DNA of 64,000 nucleotides from CANKJK01 sp040081715 (GTDB lineage: Bacteria > Acidobacteriota > Vicinamibacteria > Vicinamibacterales > UBA2999). The translations under genes and the position numbers were made by a program. Positions 35,012 to 42,729 of this stretch are shown piece by piece (the first letter of the stretch is position 1; each line of letters begins with the position of its first letter). Below the pieces are notes generated by a model. That model saw only the letters and a program-made list of their open reading frames with translations. It made no database searches and was not told where the DNA came from. The DNA is taken from positions 1 through 64,000 of the forward strand of contig JBEBFY010000002.1 in NCBI GenBank assembly GCA_040081715.1. Reading direction: 5' to 3'.

Positions 35012-35715
35012 CCACGGGCGAGTACTGCCGTGCGGTGGAAGCGCACCTGTGCCGCAGCAACGGCGGCCACCTCGTGCGCATCGCCGGACCGTCCTTTGAT
35101 CGGGTGTGCGGCTGGGAGGCGCGCGGCATCCCGCTGCGGGTCGTCTTCCAGGGCATCGACCGGTCGGCGGAGCGGCAACGCGCCAAGGGTGCGAGGCGCC
35201 CCCTCCACATCGACTTCTGCGAAGCCGACATTCTTGATGTGTTCGACGAGTGGCGCAAGGCGGTGGGCGTGTCGGCGTTGCAGGGCCCCGCCGGGACCGG
35301 CGGTGCGACGGCCGCCGTGGAGGCCCGCAGGCCTCCCTCGCTCAGCGGGCACCTCGACCGCGTCATCGCCAGGCTCACGGGCCGTCGCGCGGGCGGCGCA
35401 GGTCCGATCGATGCGCTGCTGGATGAGATGGTCCGCGAGTTGGACACCGCCCGCGCCGGTGCGCGTACGTTGCGCGGGGACGCCCGCTCGACGCTCGTGG
35501 CTCGCCTGGCGGAAATGGATCGGACGCTGGTGGCGGCCGCGTGGGACGGCCTGGATGCCCCCGCGCGTGAGGCGGTCGGCCGGGAGGCGGATCAGGAGCT
35601 GGCCCCCTTCGCCGGACGCATGGCTCCCGACGCCTACATTCGTGCACGCGAGGCGAGCATCGGGCGCCTCGTCCGCGATCGGGAACAGCTGCCCGTGGTG
35701 ACATTCGATGGCTGA
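35008..35715 (+). CDS. conserved hypothetical protein in the birA-methyltransferase operon
   Basis: 235 residues, not a family I can name. The N-terminal third is distinctive (EYCRAVEAHLCRSNGGHLVRI, PSFDRVCGWEARGIPLRVVF, HIDFCEADILDVFDEWRKAVG). It is followed by a Gly/Ala linker and a helical C-terminal half. No signal peptide or membrane segment is seen. It overlaps birA by four bases (ATGA) and the next gene by eight, so it is translated with them. Three Cys in the first 75 residues could bind metal, but the spacing is irregular. Confidence 0.75.
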   Translation: MTTGEYCRAVEAHLCRSNGGHLVRIAGPSFDRVCGWEARGIPLRVVFQGIDRSAERQRAKGARRPLHIDFCEADILDVFDEWRKAVGVSALQGPAGTGGATAAVEARRPPSLSGHLDRVIARLTGRRAGGAGPIDALLDEMVRELDTARAGARTLRGDARSTLVARLAEMDRTLVAAAWDGLDAPAREAVGREADQELAPFAGRMAPDAYIRAREASIGRLVRDREQLPVVTFDG

Positions 35716-37069
35716 TTTCGCACCAGGCGCGGTAGTGACGCTGGACGTCGAGAAGGCGGTGGCCGGAGGCCGCATGCTGGCGCGCCACGAGGGGCGCATC
35801 GTGCTCGTGACCGGTGCCATCCCTGGTGAGCGCGTGCGCGCACGCGTGGTCCGGGTGGTGGCGCACACCGCGCATGCCGCGGTGGTGGAGGTGCTCGACA
35901 GCTCGGCTGATCGGTGCGCGGTCGAGGGGGAAGCAGGGTGCGGCGGACAGGTGCTCTCGCACATCGCGTATGCCAGGCAGTGCCGGTTGAAGGCCGAGAT
36001 TCTGCAGGATGCGTGCAGCCGGATTGGCCATCTGGCGATCGACCTTCCCGAAGTGATGCCGTCTCCCGAGCAGGGCTATCGGATGCGCGCGCGTCTGCAC
36101 GGGCACGCCGGGCGCATCGGCTTCTACCGCGAAGGTACGCACCAGATCTGCCCTGCCGGCGCGACCGGTCAGCTCCTGCCCGCGACCGGCGAGTGGCTGC
36201 GGCGCGTGGAGTCGCTGTACGCGAGCGGCGATCTGGACGTGGCCGCACTCGAGCTGACAGAGAACATGGCGGGTACCGAGCGGGCCTGCCACCTTGAACT
36301 CCGCCGTCCGCCCAGGCGCGCGGCGATCGACACGCTTGCGGCCGAGGGCGCGAGGGGCGGCGTGTCCTGGAGCCTGGATCCGGACTCCGGATGGGGAGTC
36401 GACAGCCACACGCCCGGACGGTCCGGCCGCGACCGGCCGCGCCGGCGTCCTCAGGTACACGCCAACGACGACCAGGTGGTGCACGGTGACGCGGCCCTGG
36501 TGGACATGCTCCGGTCCAGCACCGCCGCCGAACCCTTTGCGCTCAGACGGCACGCGCGCGCGTTCTTCCAGGGCAACCGGTATCTCCTCGAGCCCCTGCT
36601 CCAGCATGTCGTCGCCGCCGTGGGTGACGGCGCCGTGCTGGACCTCTACGCGGGTGTGGGGTTATTCGGTCTCGGTGCGGCGGCGTCAGGGCGCGGGCAG
36701 GTTGTGCTGGTTGAAGGGGATGCCGTCAGCGGAGGGGATCTGCTGGAGAACGCCGCGCCGTTTCCCGAGGCGACGGTGTGGCCCGTGCCAGTGGAAGACT
36801 TTCTCGGGAGTCCCTCCGCGGGTGGCCGGCAGACGCCACGCACGGTCATCGTCGATCCACCACGCACGGGCATGCTGCCGAACATCGTGAAGGCGATCGT
36901 GGCGCTCCAGCCGGAGCGGGTCGTCTTTGTCTCGTGCGACCCGGCCACCTTCGCTCGCGATGCACGGCTACTGGTGGACGGCGGCTTCAGTCTCGCGGGT
37001 CTCACACTCTTCGATCTGTTTCCAGGCACCGCGCACGTGGAGTCGGTCGGGATCTTCGACCGCCGTTAG
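35708..37069 (+). CDS. class I SAM-dependent RNA methyltransferase (TrmA/RlmC/RlmD family)
   Basis: Makes 5-methyluridine in tRNA or rRNA. 453 residues: N-terminal TRAM domain (about 8-70), a Cys-containing segment (CAVEGEAGCGG, C at 89-type position), FFQGN, the SAM-binding LDLYAGVGLFGLG, IVDPPRTG, and the catalytic Cys in VSCDPATFARD. The usual four-Cys [4Fe-4S] pattern is incomplete because CGGC reads CGGQ, so cluster binding is doubtful. The RNA target is unknown. Confidence 0.9.
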   Translation: MADFAPGAVVTLDVEKAVAGGRMLARHEGRIVLVTGAIPGERVRARVVRVVAHTAHAAVVEVLDSSADRCAVEGEAGCGGQVLSHIAYARQCRLKAEILQDACSRIGHLAIDLPEVMPSPEQGYRMRARLHGHAGRIGFYREGTHQICPAGATGQLLPATGEWLRRVESLYASGDLDVAALELTENMAGTERACHLELRRPPRRAAIDTLAAEGARGGVSWSLDPDSGWGVDSHTPGRSGRDRPRRRPQVHANDDQVVHGDAALVDMLRSSTAAEPFALRRHARAFFQGNRYLLEPLLQHVVAAVGDGAVLDLYAGVGLFGLGAAASGRGQVVLVEGDAVSGGDLLENAAPFPEATVWPVPVEDFLGSPSAGGRQTPRTVIVDPPRTGMLPNIVKAIVALQPERVVFVSCDPATFARDARLLVDGGFSLAGLTLFDLFPGTAHVESVGIFDRR

Positions 37070-37079
37070 CCCCAATCGT

Positions 37080-37245
37080 CACGCGCGGGTGGGCATCCCG
37101 GAACGGGATTCGAGCGCGACTGCTTGTGTATGAGCCCTGTGCACTTTTCTGGCGCTGTCGGAGCGCACGAATCACGTCCGGGATGCCCGCCCTCGCGTGG
37201 GGACCGGACCTGGTCCGTGCGACCGTCAGCGATTCGCGTTCGTCG
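37080..37245. repeat. long hairpin element, copy 2
   Basis: Arms 37080-37112 and 37168-37199 pair over about 29 of 33 positions with one unpaired base. The loop carries AGCGCGACT (37113-37121), GAGCC (37132-37136), CTGGCGC (37149-37155) and CGGAGCGC (37159-37166), the same blocks in the same order as copy 1 (20781-20918). TCGCGTTCGTCG (37234-37245) ends the element and abuts the argS stop. The arm sequences differ from copy 1 while pairing is kept. It again sits between convergent genes. Confidence 0.75.
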
Positions 37246-39285
37246 TTACATCCGCGCGGGAACGGCCACGCCCATCAGGTCCAGCGCCTGCGTGAGCTGC
37301 CGGCGGAGGTAGACGATAGTGGCGGCCCGCCACAGCCGGACGTCGGCGCGCTCCTCGTTGAGGATCTGCGAGCGATGGTAGAAGGCGTTGAAGGACTGAG
37401 CCAGGGAGAAGGCGTACTTGGCGAGCACCGAGAACTCGAGTGACCGGATGACCTGGTCCACGACTTCGTCGAGCCGCGAGGCTTCGAGCACGAGCGCCCA
37501 GAGTTCGTGGTCGCCGTGTTCACCGGTCAGTTCGGCCGGCGGCAGGCCCGGAAGCGACGCCACCACGGCAGCTTCGTCGAGCCCGTCCCGCTGCTGCAGC
37601 TTCTGGAAAATGTTATTGGCCCGCACGACGGCGTACTGCACGTAGGGGCCGCTCTCACCCTCGAAGCTCAGCGCCTCGTCGAGGTCGAACGCGATGATCT
37701 TGCCGCGTGAGAACTTGATGAGGAAGTAGCGGACAGCGGCGACCGCGAGCATGCGCGCCACGCGGGCAACATCCGCCTCGGCGGATTCGGGGTTCCGCCT
37801 GGTCACTTCCGCGCGGGCCTTGGCGATTAGGGTGTCGATGAGGTCGTCGGCCTTGACGCCCAGGCCCTTGCGTCCGGAGACCTCCACGAAGGGCTTCTTC
37901 GCGTCCTCGGACCCTGGTGCCGGCGCATGGCCGAGCTCGCGGGCGGTGGCATGCGACAGCGCCACCATCTCGTAGGAGAAGTGGTGGGAGTGTTCCGAGG
38001 CTTCGGGGTGCCCGGCGGCGATGAGCGCCTGCTTGAGCAGCTTCTGGAGATAGGACTGGCGTACGTCGATCACGTTGTAGACGTAGGCGGCGCCGCCGTA
38101 CGACGGATGCCCGGTCTGGCCGCCCTCGGAGCAGGTGGCCCAGAGTGGCCCCTGCGGACGCTCGGCGAAGACGCGGTACTGGAAGTCGCGCCCCAGCAGC
38201 CCGAGCTTCCAGAACTGATACGCGATGTCCTTGCCCACGTAGGTCACCGTACCGTTCGAGCGGACGATGACCTTCTCGCGCTGGTCCGCGTCGTCCTCGT
38301 CGCCAGAGGCAGCCGCTGCGGTCTCGTCCCCGGCGTCGTGTGCGGCCTCGGGCGAGGCGGAGTTCACGTCGTCGTGAATGGGCATCACCCAGCAGCCCGC
38401 GAGCCGGCCTTCGGCCTGGAAGAACACCGCGCCACTGGCCTTCAGCACCTCGAAGGCCTGCGCCCAGAACTTGAGACGCAGGATATCGCCCTCCCACGTC
38501 AGCAGGTCGTAGTCGACATTGAGCCGCGCCATCGTCGCCAGGTGCGTACGGACGATCCGGTCCGCGATGAAAGCCGCCGCCTCGGCATTCTCGTTGCCGC
38601 CGTGCTCGATGTCATGGAGCATCCGGGCGCGGTGTTCGAGCCGCGCCTTGTCGGCCGCATACCACTCGCCGACCCTGGCGTAGAGATCCCAGCAGAAATA
38701 GTCGAAGCGGGTCGAGTCCGCGATGGCGCGAATGTCGGCCAGGGACTTGCCTTCGATGATGCGAAAGCCCACGACGACGTCCGCGACCTGCACACCGGTG
38801 TCGTCGATGTAGTTCTGCACCTCGACGGGAATGCCGCGATACCGCAGCACCCGCACGAGGGTGTCGCCGAGCGCCGCGTTGCGCAGGTGCCCGATGTGGG
38901 CCGCTTTGTTCGGGTTGATTGCCGTGTGCTCGACAATGGCCTTGCCCGGGTCTGGCGGGATCGTGTTCACGTCGCGTCGCAGCCGGGCCAGCAGGAACGG
39001 GACGCGGTCGAGGAAGACGTTCAGGTGGCCGCTCGGTGCCGCCTGAATCTCGCTCACACCGGCGAGGGTGCCGAAGCCGTGCACGATCTCCTGAGCGATC
39101 GCGCGCGGTGCCTTCTTCAACCGCCGGGCGAGCTCGAAGGCGACCGGTGTCGCCAGGTCGCCGAGCGCCCGATTCGGCGGGTACTCGAGCACGATCGCGG
39201 GAAGGCCGTCCGGCTCAAGCCCGTAGAGCGACGAGAGTACTTGAAGGAGGTGCGAACGAAGCTGTCGCTGGAAAGGCAATATCAT
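37246..39285 (-). CDS. argS: arginine--tRNA ligase
   Basis: Charges tRNA-Arg; 679 residues, longer than the usual 550-600. The N-terminal additional domain (about 1-90), NKAAHIGHLRNA (HIGH) at about 130, and the anticodon-binding helical domain (HRSQILN) are present. The extra length is partly an acidic insert of about 30 residues (DETAAAASGDEDDADQ) near 320-350. The start overlaps the mobA stop (ATGA). Confidence 0.96.
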   Translation of the reverse strand: MILPFQRQLRSHLLQVLSSLYGLEPDGLPAIVLEYPPNRALGDLATPVAFELARRLKKAPRAIAQEIVHGFGTLAGVSEIQAAPSGHLNVFLDRVPFLLARLRRDVNTIPPDPGKAIVEHTAINPNKAAHIGHLRNAALGDTLVRVLRYRGIPVEVQNYIDDTGVQVADVVVGFRIIEGKSLADIRAIADSTRFDYFCWDLYARVGEWYAADKARLEHRARMLHDIEHGGNENAEAAAFIADRIVRTHLATMARLNVDYDLLTWEGDILRLKFWAQAFEVLKASGAVFFQAEGRLAGCWVMPIHDDVNSASPEAAHDAGDETAAAASGDEDDADQREKVIVRSNGTVTYVGKDIAYQFWKLGLLGRDFQYRVFAERPQGPLWATCSEGGQTGHPSYGGAAYVYNVIDVRQSYLQKLLKQALIAAGHPEASEHSHHFSYEMVALSHATARELGHAPAPGSEDAKKPFVEVSGRKGLGVKADDLIDTLIAKARAEVTRRNPESAEADVARVARMLAVAAVRYFLIKFSRGKIIAFDLDEALSFEGESGPYVQYAVVRANNIFQKLQQRDGLDEAAVVASLPGLPPAELTGEHGDHELWALVLEASRLDEVVDQVIRSLEFSVLAKYAFSLAQSFNAFYHRSQILNEERADVRLWRAATIVYLRRQLTQALDLMGVAVPARM

Positions 39286-39908
39286 GGGTCTTTGTTGAGC
39301 GCGGCGTGATAATCCCTGGGCGTATTCACGTTGAGCAGCAGGCGGCCATCTGGGTCGAACGTTGCGTAATCCTCTGGTCCCACCGTGAGCACAGTCAGCC
39401 GGCTCAGGGCATCCTGCACCCGGCGCACGCCCGAGCGCACCGCGTCACCGAGGGGCACCGCCGCCCGCGTGTGGTAGGCGGCACACAGCGGATGCGAACC
39501 GGCCCCGTCGCTGGGCATGACCACGTCGGCCATTACTGCGCCGGCCATCCCCGAACCAGCACCGCCCAGCCGCGATGCCAGCCAATGCAGGAACGCCCCG
39601 GTGACAAACGGCATGTCGCACGCCACCACGACCACCACGTCTGTGGGAGCCTCGGTGAGCGCGGTCACCAGCCCGCCGAGCGCCCCGCCGCCAGCCACGT
39701 AATCGGTGACGCAGGGGATGCCGATGTCGCCAGGCACTACAGTGGACGAGGATACCGCCATCACATGAGGAGTTACGAACCGGGCCTCCGCGATCTGACG
39801 ATCACGAATCGAACGGCCGTCCACGATCAACGCGCTCTTGTCGAGGCCGCCCAACCGGCGGCCCTGGCCTCCGACAAGCAACGCCACAGTGAATATCGGG
39901 AATGGCAC
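39282..39908 (-). CDS. mobA: molybdenum cofactor guanylyltransferase
   Basis: Attaches GMP to molybdopterin. About 208 residues from GTG 39908, with the nucleotidyltransferase loop LVGGQGRRLGGLDKSAL near the start, VVACDMPFV, and PLCAAYHTRA. It is translationally coupled to argS. The GTG start lies inside the first codons of the divergent gene at 39902, so the two genes overlap by seven bases at their 5' ends; a GTG at 39887 would remove the overlap. Confidence 0.85.
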   Translation of the reverse strand: MPFPIFTVALLVGGQGRRLGGLDKSALIVDGRSIRDRQIAEARFVTPHVMAVSSSTVVPGDIGIPCVTDYVAGGGALGGLVTALTEAPTDVVVVVACDMPFVTGAFLHWLASRLGGAGSGMAGAVMADVVMPSDGAGSHPLCAAYHTRAAVPLGDAVRSGVRRVQDALSRLTVLTVGPEDYATFDPDGRLLLNVNTPRDYHAALNKDP

Positions 39909-40516
39909 GCCTGACGTTCCAACGTTATCACCGAATGATCGACGCCCGCATCGGCCGCCTGCTCGTCGCAAGCCTGCATCAGGCCATCACGGAACTGCTG
40001 CCGACGCGGATCGAGTTCTACGAGGAGTGGCTGCGGCCGTCTGGCATGCGCGACGGCCGTATCGGGCTGGCGCCGGTGCAGGCCGTGCTCAGTTTCCTCA
40101 GGCTGGAAGGGGCGGTGTACGACCCGGTCGTGGAGCGTGCAGGCCGGCTGGCGGCCGAGTGGTGGCTCGGAGGGACTCTGGCCATACGTCGAAGCGCGGC
40201 AGCATCGGGGCCGCTGTGGTTCCGGGGGCGCGTGGCGATGGGGCTGTGCCGCGACCTCGTGCAGCAGACCTTCCGGAACAGTCAGGTGGCCACGACGTGG
40301 CAGCGGGGGGAAGGGCAGATCACGCTCGGCGGTTCGGTGTTCTGCGATATCAGGGAGCCGGTCGGCCACGCGCTCTGCGGGTTCTATGTGGCGGCCATGT
40401 CGGTGATGCTGCGGGAGGTCGGACTGGCGTCCATGGTCGCGGTGACGGCCTGCCGGGCGACAGGCGGCGGGGAGTGTGTCTTTACGGTGCGGCCATCGCT
40501 GCAGGAGGCACCGTAA
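39902..40516 (+). CDS. hypothetical protein with possible V4R-like C-terminus
   Basis: 204 residues without signal peptide. The C-terminal part (YVAAMSVMLREVGLASMVAVTACRATGGGECVFTV) resembles the end of V4R/heme-NO-binding-like small-molecule domains, which close with a Cys-x-x-x-Gly-x-x-x-Cys pattern. This is a weak recognition. The N-terminal helical half is unfamiliar. It may be a sensor domain acting in trans. The 5' end overlaps divergent mobA. Confidence 0.6.
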   Translation: MARLTFQRYHRMIDARIGRLLVASLHQAITELLPTRIEFYEEWLRPSGMRDGRIGLAPVQAVLSFLRLEGAVYDPVVERAGRLAAEWWLGGTLAIRRSAAASGPLWFRGRVAMGLCRDLVQQTFRNSQVATTWQRGEGQITLGGSVFCDIREPVGHALCGFYVAAMSVMLREVGLASMVAVTACRATGGGECVFTVRPSLQEAP

Positions 40517-40561
40517 CGCGCGGCTGACGCTCCAGGAGACCTGCTAGACTGGCCCCGGATC

Positions 40562-41254
40562 ATGGCTGACGGACACGAGTCGGAACCCCCGCTGCACGGC
40601 AAGCAGCTTGTATTCGTGTTCATGGCCGCCACGGTGGCCGCGGTCGTGGTATTTCTCAGCGGCGTCATGGTGGGCCGCGGCGTGCGGTTGGAGCGCGGCG
40701 GGTTTGCATCCGGTGATGCCGCCAGCGATCCCACGCTTGATGCGACACCGCCGCTGGCCGCACCGACCGGCACCACTGCGCAGGGGCCATCGCCGGCCAG
40801 CCGCGAAACCCTCTCGTATCCGAGCCAGCTCAGCGAGCTGAAGCCTCCAGATGTGTTGCCGGAGCCCGCGGAGGATCCCACGGCGGAAGTCCTGGGCCGG
40901 GCACCCGCTCCCGAGGCCGTGAAGGGAACCGGCGATCGTGTGCGGGTGCTGACGCGCGCGAAAGATCCGGTGAAGGCACCGCCAGACAAGCCAGCCCCAG
41001 CTGCGAAGGTTCCGGTGGAGGGCGTCGAGGCTGGCCGGGGATACGCCGTGCAGGTGGCCGCCGTGCGCGACCGCGCCGAAGCGGAGCGGATCGCGGGGCG
41101 CCTCAAGGCCAAGGGCTACGCAACCTACATCACCTCACCCGCGCCCGGCATGTTCCGCGTGCGAGTCGGCAAGTTCGACATGCTGCGCGATGCGGACGCC
41201 GCGGCTGCCAGGCTCCAGAAGGAAGATCAGTTCAAGCCCTGGATCACGAAGTAG
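40562..41254 (+). CDS. SPOR-domain membrane protein
   Basis: 230 residues: a short cytoplasmic N-terminus, one membrane helix at about 17-40, a long Pro/Ala-rich linker, and a C-terminal SPOR domain from about 158 (GRGYAVQVAAVRDRAEAERIAGRLKAKGY) that binds denuded peptidoglycan at the septum. A TGCTAGACT extended -10 ends 11 bases before the ATG. It resembles FtsN/DedD-like proteins in layout, but the identity is not proven. Confidence 0.88.
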   Translation: MADGHESEPPLHGKQLVFVFMAATVAAVVVFLSGVMVGRGVRLERGGFASGDAASDPTLDATPPLAAPTGTTAQGPSPASRETLSYPSQLSELKPPDVLPEPAEDPTAEVLGRAPAPEAVKGTGDRVRVLTRAKDPVKAPPDKPAPAAKVPVEGVEAGRGYAVQVAAVRDRAEAERIAGRLKAKGYATYITSPAPGMFRVRVGKFDMLRDADAAAARLQKEDQFKPWITK

Positions 41255-41277
41255 GTTCTGCCACTTCGTAAGTCCCT

Positions 41278-42267
41278 CTACTTCCTGACGAACTTCGCGA
41301 CCGCGTGCCCCGTGGCCGAGGTGGCGTAGATCGTTCCCCGGCCGTCCACGGCAATCCCTTCAATCCCGTCCAGCGCATTGGTCACAACCTCGATGACCGA
41401 GCCGTCTCCGGCGCGCGCGATCGTGATGATGTTCTCGTGCGCCCGCGCATCGTGGCTGCTGACATAGATCGTGTCGTCCGCGCCGATGGCGATGCCGCAG
41501 GGACGGCGGCCGAAGCCGGTCCACTGGGCGATAAACCGGCCTTGCGTGTCGAACACCTGCAGCCGGCCGTTGGTGCGGTCGGCGACGATGACGCGCTCGC
41601 GGGCGTCGAGCGCGATGGCGTGCGGCTCGCCGAACTCCCCGGGTCCGGTCCCTCGGGTGCCCCACGTCCGCAGAAAGCGGCCGCGTTTGTCGAATACGAC
41701 GACGCGTGCATTGGTTGTGCCCCCGTGCCCGTCGCTGACGAAGATGTCTCCGTTGCGCGCCACGGCCACACCGGTGGGTGCATTGAAGTGCGTGGCGTCC
41801 GCCCCTGGCTGCCCAGCCGTGCCGAGCGTCAGGAGCAACCGGCCGTCCCGTGAGAACTTCAGCACCTGGTGGCCGCGGCCGGCTGCCACGGCACTGGGCA
41901 TCGGCGGGTTAAGGCCCGCGCCCGCGCCGCTGCCAACGGCGGCGTCGGCGACCCAGAGGTTGCCGTCACGGTCCAGGTACAGACTGTGGGGCCAGACGAG
42001 CATGGCGTTGCCCCACGACCGCACGATGCGCGCGCTCGACGGACCGACGTCGAGGATCGGCGGATCGGCCCGGTGCGACATGAACAGCCGCGAGCCGTCC
42101 GGCGAGACGGCCGCGCCGCTCATCTCCCACTCTGCCGTTCCAGGAACCGGGACCGGAGACCAGCCCTCGACGCGGCCGTAGCGGGGCGGTTCGGCGCCTG
42201 ATGGATGCGCGGTGTGCAGGGCAAGCGCGAAGCCGATCACCGCTGCGCACGCAAGACGAGGCGTCAT
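41278..42267 (-). CDS. exported NHL-repeat six-bladed beta-propeller protein
   Basis: 329 residues with a signal peptide (about 1-25). NHL-type repeats recur with pattern G..xxPxGIAx...G.IYVSD: HFNAPTGVAVARNGDIFVSDGHG, EFGEPHAIALDARERVIVADRTN, RPCGIAIGADDTIYVSS. It is probably a periplasmic or secreted binding scaffold; related proteins are often annotated as peptidylglycine-lyase-like, but no lyase residues can be assigned here. The -10 TATAAC (minus, 42279-42274) ends 6 bases before the ATG. Confidence 0.88.
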   Translation of the reverse strand: MTPRLACAAVIGFALALHTAHPSGAEPPRYGRVEGWSPVPVPGTAEWEMSGAAVSPDGSRLFMSHRADPPILDVGPSSARIVRSWGNAMLVWPHSLYLDRDGNLWVADAAVGSGAGAGLNPPMPSAVAAGRGHQVLKFSRDGRLLLTLGTAGQPGADATHFNAPTGVAVARNGDIFVSDGHGGTTNARVVVFDKRGRFLRTWGTRGTGPGEFGEPHAIALDARERVIVADRTNGRLQVFDTQGRFIAQWTGFGRRPCGIAIGADDTIYVSSHDARAHENIITIARAGDGSVIEVVTNALDGIEGIAVDGRGTIYATSATGHAVAKFVRK

Positions 42268-42273
42268 GGGTGG

Positions 42274-42311
42274 GTTATACCGCCAAACGCGTGGTGGGCG
42301 CGATGTACGAT
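42274..42311. promoter_or_regulatory. divergent -10 boxes for the NHL gene and crcB
   Basis: Minus strand TATAAC (42279-42274) ends 6 bases before the NHL-protein ATG. Plus strand TACGAT (42306-42311) ends 7 bases before the crcB ATG. Neither gene has a ribosome site, so both transcripts look leaderless. CGCG-N7-CGCG (42289-42303) lies between them. Confidence 0.45.
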
Positions 42312-42318
42312 CCGGCGC

Positions 42319-42705
42319 ATGCCAACCCTGACGTCTTACCTGCTGGTGGGGGCCGGCGGCTTCCTTGGAGCGATCGCGAGGTACGTGGTCACACTGGGCG
42401 TCTCGAATGCCGTCCGGAGCCCGTTTCCGTTTGCGACGTTCCTGATCAACGTCAGCGGATCCTTCCTGATCGGGGTCATCGGCGTGCTGGTGGCCCGGCG
42501 GATGACGGCATCGCCCGAAGCCGTTCGCCTGGCGCTGGCGGTCGGATTCCTGGGCGCGTTCACGACCTTCTCGGCGTTCGAGGCCGAGACGGACTGGATG
42601 CTGCGCGACGGCCGATGGGGGCTGGGGCTGGGCTACGTGACCGCCAGCGTCGTGGCGGGCCTGCTGGCGGTGCGCGCGGGCGCCGCGATCGGTAACGCCC
42701 TCTGA
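42319..42705 (+). CDS. crcB: fluoride efflux protein CrcB/FEX
   Basis: Fluoride channel of the inner membrane that lowers cytoplasmic fluoride. 128 residues, four membrane helices; GGFLGAIARY, NVSGSFLIG and GFLGAFTTFSAFEAE are the family motifs, including the TTFSxF pore segment. The family works as a dual-topology dimer. The ATG at 42319 gives the standard N-terminus. Confidence 0.95.
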   Translation: MPTLTSYLLVGAGGFLGAIARYVVTLGVSNAVRSPFPFATFLINVSGSFLIGVIGVLVARRMTASPEAVRLALAVGFLGAFTTFSAFEAETDWMLRDGRWGLGLGYVTASVVAGLLAVRAGAAIGNAL

Positions 42706-42729
42706 CCGTGCGGCTGGCGCCGCCCGAAC

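Noticed and set aside
42260..42318. Possible fluoride riboswitch before crcB (GGCG...CCGCCAAAC, then a small hairpin and GATG)
   Set aside because: The match to the crcB RNA motif is partial, and the -10 box ends 7 bases before the crcB start, so this stretch is probably not transcribed with crcB.
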